In this document: in pieces, positions 61,663 to 64,000 of the stretch
Numbering within the stretch: position 1 is the first letter of the stretch
Layout: each line of letters begins with the position of its first letter
Assembly (NCBI RefSeq): GCF_022921075.1
Contig: NZ_CP095050.1
Coordinates: 2,852,001 to 2,916,000 of the forward strand
DNA: 64,000 nucleotides
Direction: 5' to 3'
Source of the DNA: Hymenobacter sp. 5317J-9
GTDB lineage: Bacteria; Bacteroidota; Bacteroidia; Cytophagales; Hymenobacteraceae
Program-made: the position numbers and the translations under genes
Notes under the pieces: model-generated
The model's input: the letters and a program-made list of their open reading frames with translations, nothing else
Databases searched by the model: none
What the model was told of the DNA's origin: nothing

Positions 61663-62112
61663 CTCCTGCTTAATCCGTGGGTCAAACGCGAAATCCTCCC
61701 AGCCCACAATCTTCACCTGCGCAAAATCCGGATGGATGGTGTTGAGCACGTAGTTGTGCTCGTGGGCGATGATGGAGGACGGCACCCGCAACACGGCCGC
61801 CTGCTGGCGGCGGTACCAGTCGTCACCCAAGGGCTGGCAGCGGGCGTAGTGGCGCGGCAGCTGCCACTCGTCCGGCATCTGTTCCAGCGTTAGCTCTTCG
61901 ATAGCGAGGGCATCGGGCACTTCGATGCGGATGACTTTGAAAAGGCTGTTGAGGCCCTCGCCGCTGCGGTGCACCACGTTTTCGAGGCAGGCCAGGGCGC
62001 GGCTGCCGGCGGCATAGATGACCAACTGGCCGCGCAGGTTCCAGCGGCCGGGGTTGCCGGAGGCCACGAGCTCGCCGGCGTATTTGGCCAGGCAGATGCG
62101 GTAGATTTCCAC
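61657..62112 (-). CDS. RES-domain toxin (NAD+ phosphorylase family)
   Basis: A 151-residue RES-family toxin of a type II toxin-antitoxin pair. RES toxins deplete NAD+. The start VEIYRICLAKYAGELVASGN, GRWNLRGQLVIYAAGSRALACLENVVH (Arg, Tyr and Glu of the active site) and VPSSIIAHEHNYVLN with HPDFAQVKI are characteristic. The start is GTG at 62112, one base after the antitoxin stop at 62114, so expression is coupled. The terminator shared with accC lies at its 3' end. Confidence 0.9.
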   Translation of the reverse strand: MEIYRICLAKYAGELVASGNPGRWNLRGQLVIYAAGSRALACLENVVHRSGEGLNSLFKVIRIEVPDALAIEELTLEQMPDEWQLPRHYARCQPLGDDWYRRQQAAVLRVPSSIIAHEHNYVLNTIHPDFAQVKIVGWEDFAFDPRIKQEV

Positions 62113-62113
62113 T

Positions 62114-62554
62114 CTACGCCAAGTCGCCGTGGGCAATCCGGTCGACTTCGTCGGCCACCAGGTCGATACCGCCGCTGGTTTCGAGCAGGGCCAGCGGCGG
62201 CTGGTTGTCGAGGCCGTAGGCGGGCTTATCGAGCCAGCGGCGAAAGGCCGGGAGCGCGCCGAACACTTCTTCGCCCTGGTGAGCCAGGGCCAGCAGCTTG
62301 AGAACTTGCTCGCTGGCGGCGGGGCCGAGGCGCTTTTTGCCTTCGCGGTAGGCGCGCAGGGTTTTGGTGGTGGTGTGCAGCAGGCCGGCCAGCTCGTCGG
62401 CGCTGAGCTTGAGGAGGGCCGCTACGTCGAAGGCGATTTTGGCGGGCACGCCGGTCCGGGCTTCCATCACAAGGGCGAAGGAATCGGCCACGGTGGCTTG
62501 CAGACCCCGCAGGGCGGGCGAATACACGGCGGGCGGGGTGGCGGCGGCTGTCAT
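62114..62554 (-). CDS. Xre/MbcA/ParS-type antitoxin
   Basis: A 146-residue antitoxin partner of the RES toxin. The N-terminal half has a helix-turn-helix (KIAFDVAALLKLSADELAGLLHTTTKTLRAYREGKKRL), and the C-terminal half (AASEQVLKLLALAHQGEEVFGALPAFRRWLDKPAYGLDNQPPLALLETSGG) is the toxin-binding domain formerly called DUF2384. The ATG at 62554 (MTAAATPPAVY) is chosen; the frame is open upstream through the operator region, which is clearly non-coding. It is expected to repress its own promoter through palindromes at 62586-62620. Confidence 0.9.
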   Translation of the reverse strand: MTAAATPPAVYSPALRGLQATVADSFALVMEARTGVPAKIAFDVAALLKLSADELAGLLHTTTKTLRAYREGKKRLGPAASEQVLKLLALAHQGEEVFGALPAFRRWLDKPAYGLDNQPPLALLETSGGIDLVADEVDRIAHGDLA

Positions 62555-62578
62555 AAGGATGTAAGATGGTTTCTTACC

Positions 62579-62605
62579 CAAATATGGGAAATATTTCCCT
62601 CTCAA
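62579..62605 (-). promoter_or_regulatory. Promoter of the RES/Xre operon
   Basis: On the minus strand TTG (62603-62605), a 16-base spacer, and CATATTTG (62579-62586) fit the -33/-7 pattern with one mismatch at the first base of the -7 box. The antitoxin ATG is 24 bases downstream. Confidence 0.5.
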
Positions 62606-62620
62606 CGCAGAAATATTTCC
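62586..62620. promoter_or_regulatory. Twin palindromic operator of the RES/Xre operon
   Basis: GGGAAATATTTCCC (62586-62599) is a perfect 14-bp palindrome in the promoter spacer. A second copy of the core, GAAATATTTC (62610-62619), lies 22 bp away centre to centre, about two helical turns, so two dimers could sit on the same DNA face. Confidence 0.7.
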
Positions 62621-62781
62621 TTTGGTTGCGAAGGAGTGTACCGGCTGGGCGGCGCACTCCTGGCAGCACACAACCCGCTCCTACCCCCAAAATACGAATT
62701 CGCCGCGATTACTCAGTACCTGATGTTTACCGGCAGGCCCGCGGCGCGTATTAAGTCTACCGTATTTTCATCGCTTCCCCA

Positions 62782-63201
62782 ATGGTTTTCCAGAAACAGC
62801 TGCGGCTGCCGGCCATGCGCCGGGGCTTCCACCTCATCACCGAATACGTGCTGCAGGAGCTGCCCGAGCTGACGCGAGTGCGGGCCGGCCTGCTGCACGT
62901 ATTCATCCAGCACACCTCGGCCAGCCTGTGCCTGAACGAAAACGCCGACCCCACGGTGCGCCACGATTTCGAGCAGTTTTTCAACCGCATGGCCCCCGAA
63001 AATGCGCCCTATTTTCGGCACACGTCGGAAGGCCCCGACGACATGCCCGCCCACCTGAAAGCCGCGCTGCTGGGCAGCAGCGTGAGCCTCCCGGTCACAA
63101 ACGGGCGGCTGGCCCTGGGCACCTGGCAGGGCATCTACCTGGGCGAGCACCGCGAGCACGGCGACCGCCGCTCGCTGCTGCTCACGCTAATGGGTGAGTG
63201 A
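62782..63201 (+). CDS. YjbQ family (secondary thiamine-phosphate synthase-like) protein
   Basis: A 139-residue soluble protein. RRGFHLITEYVLQELPE, GLLHVFIQHTSASLCLNENADPTVRHDFEQFFNRM, FRHTSEGPDDMPAHLKAALLGSSVSLPV and GTWQGIYLGEHREHGDRRSLLLT are the conserved blocks of the YjbQ/UPF0047 family, with the His/Glu/Asp residues used in metal binding. Some members have weak thiamine-phosphate synthase activity; the real role is unclear. The ATG is at 62782. Confidence 0.92.
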   Translation: MVFQKQLRLPAMRRGFHLITEYVLQELPELTRVRAGLLHVFIQHTSASLCLNENADPTVRHDFEQFFNRMAPENAPYFRHTSEGPDDMPAHLKAALLGSSVSLPVTNGRLALGTWQGIYLGEHREHGDRRSLLLTLMGE

Positions 63202-63242
63202 CGCGGCAAGCGCGGAGCTAGCATGGATGCAAAATCTCAGAC

Positions 63243-63285
63243 AAAAAACCGGCCCGGCTGCGCTTGCAGCCGGGCCGGTTTTTTG
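63243..63285. terminator. Bidirectional terminator
   Basis: AAAAAACCGGCCCGGCTGC and GCAGCCGGGCCGGTTTTTT pair around GCTT between the convergent yjbQ-like and bshB1 genes. Confidence 0.93.
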
Positions 63286-63325
63286 TCACCAAAGCCACAT
63301 GAGCGGTACCGAAAGCACAGGTGCA

Positions 63326-64000
63326 CTACAGCAAGTCGCCCACTTCGCGCACGCCCACCGGGCGTGCCACCGTGAAACCCTCGCCGAACTCGACCCCGAT
63401 GATGTGGCCAAACTCTCGCGCCCGCGCTTCCATAAACCGGCCAAAGGCTTGGCTGGAGAGGTAGGTCTGCGGCGCATCCAAATCCGGATTAAAAAACTGC
63501 GTTTTGAAGGCTTGAATAGCCTCCCACTTCTTTTCCCAATACGGCGTGATGTCGACCACAAAGGCCAGCGGCAGCTGGCGGTCCTGAATGTAGTGGTACA
63601 CATTTTTGGGGCGCCAGGCTTCCTGGGGCTGGCCGTCGTCGCCCAGGGTTTCAATCATGCGCAGGCCGGCCAGGAAACAAGCATCAATGGCCAACTGAGC
63701 GGCGCGGCCGTGGTCGGGGTGACGGTCCGAGATGGCGTTGGCCAGCACCACATCGGGCCGGTAGCGCCGAATGGCGGCGATGAGCGGCAGCTGGTGCTCC
63801 CGGTCGTTGCGGAAGAAGCCATCGGGCATCCCCAGGTTCTCGCGGATGTCGATGCCGAGAATTTTGTTGGAAGCGGCAGCCTCTTCGGCCCGGGTGGCCG
63901 GTGTGCCGCGCGTGCCCAGCTCGCCCCGGGTGAAGTCCACGATGCCCACTTTTTTGCCAGCGGCCATGCCGGCCAGCAGTGTGCCGGTGCAGGACATTTC
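63326..64000 (-). CDS. bshB1: Bacillithiol biosynthesis deacetylase BshB1 (5' end cut by window edge)
   Basis: The visible 225 codons lack the N-terminal AHPDD motif, which would be just outside the window (the first codons read EMSCTGTLLAGMAAG). VGIVDFTRGELGTRGT, NLGMPDGFF, RPDVVLANAISDRHPDHGRAAQL (metal His), FLAGLRMIETLGDDG and VYHYIQDRQLPLAFVVDI match the PIG-L family zinc deacetylase BshB1, which removes the acetyl group from GlcNAc-malate in bacillithiol synthesis. The C-terminal VEFGEGFTVARPVGV is conserved. It is convergent with the yjbQ-like gene. Confidence 0.93.
   Translation of the reverse strand, partial: EMSCTGTLLAGMAAGKKVGIVDFTRGELGTRGTPATRAEEAAASNKILGIDIRENLGMPDGFFRNDREHQLPLIAAIRRYRPDVVLANAISDRHPDHGRAAQLAIDACFLAGLRMIETLGDDGQPQEAWRPKNVYHYIQDRQLPLAFVVDITPYWEKKWEAIQAFKTQFFNPDLDAPQTYLSSQAFGRFMEARAREFGHIIGVEFGEGFTVARPVGVREVGDLL

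Overview
The window looks like chromosomal DNA from a high-GC member of the Bacteroidota, most likely Hymenobacter or a near relative in the Cytophagales. Evidence: a Bacteroidota-type histidine operon with bifunctional HisB and HisIE, an outer-membrane-protein-rich envelope gene set, an alpha-oxoamine synthase of the sphingolipid/sulfonolipid type, a Lys/Ala-rich H1-like protein, BshB1 (bacillithiol), almost no Shine-Dalgarno sequences, and many -7 boxes of the form TAnnTTTG. This placement is inferred from gene content, not from a database search.

Layout. 1-3.5 kb: edge of an ECF sigma factor, then a fluoride-type CLC antiporter behind a clear fluoride riboswitch, an ABC ATPase and a CoA-binding protein. 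3.6-9.1 kb: FAD oxidoreductase, MHS-type MFS permease, a tryptophan 2,3-dioxygenase with a likely frameshift near its C-terminus, and SdaAB serine dehydratase. 9.2-13.8 kb: TolC-like protein plus membrane-fusion adaptor, GpsA and a small EamA protein. 13.8-17.5 kb: two paralogous GT-C-like membrane proteins. 17.5-25.7 kb: Maf, DUF1015, PdxH, YqgE, a DUF349 protein, tRNA-Thr, PAP2 phosphatase, HD hydrolase and a small lipoprotein. 25.9-31.9 kb: gyrA, a TPR protein, an AT-rich non-coding kilobase and a winged-helix-like gene of unknown function.

31.9-39.6 kb (minus strand) is a complete histidine operon: hisG, a fused hisDC, hisB, hisH, hisA, hisF, hisIE. Its 280-nt leader encodes a 40-residue peptide with five His in six codons, followed by a hairpin and a terminator-like hairpin with a T-run. 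This is a histidine attenuator. 39.7-45.7 kb: TonB-dependent receptor, rpe, a TrpF-like barrel lacking the expected Cys, trmB and folC. 45.9-54.3 kb: an envelope cluster (large TPR protein, beta-barrel, HU/SPOR protein, ExbB, ExbD, TonB).

54.5-64 kb: DUF4136 lipoprotein, holA and tyrS driven from back-to-back promoters, H1-like protein, alpha-oxoamine synthase, biotin carboxylase, a RES/Xre toxin-antitoxin pair with palindromes in its promoter, YjbQ, and the edge of bshB1. No IS elements, prophage, CRISPR array or rRNA were seen. Most of the window is core metabolism. The points of greatest interest are regulatory (his attenuator, fluoride riboswitch, TA operator) and structural (HisDC fusion, kynA frameshift, TrpF-like barrel).
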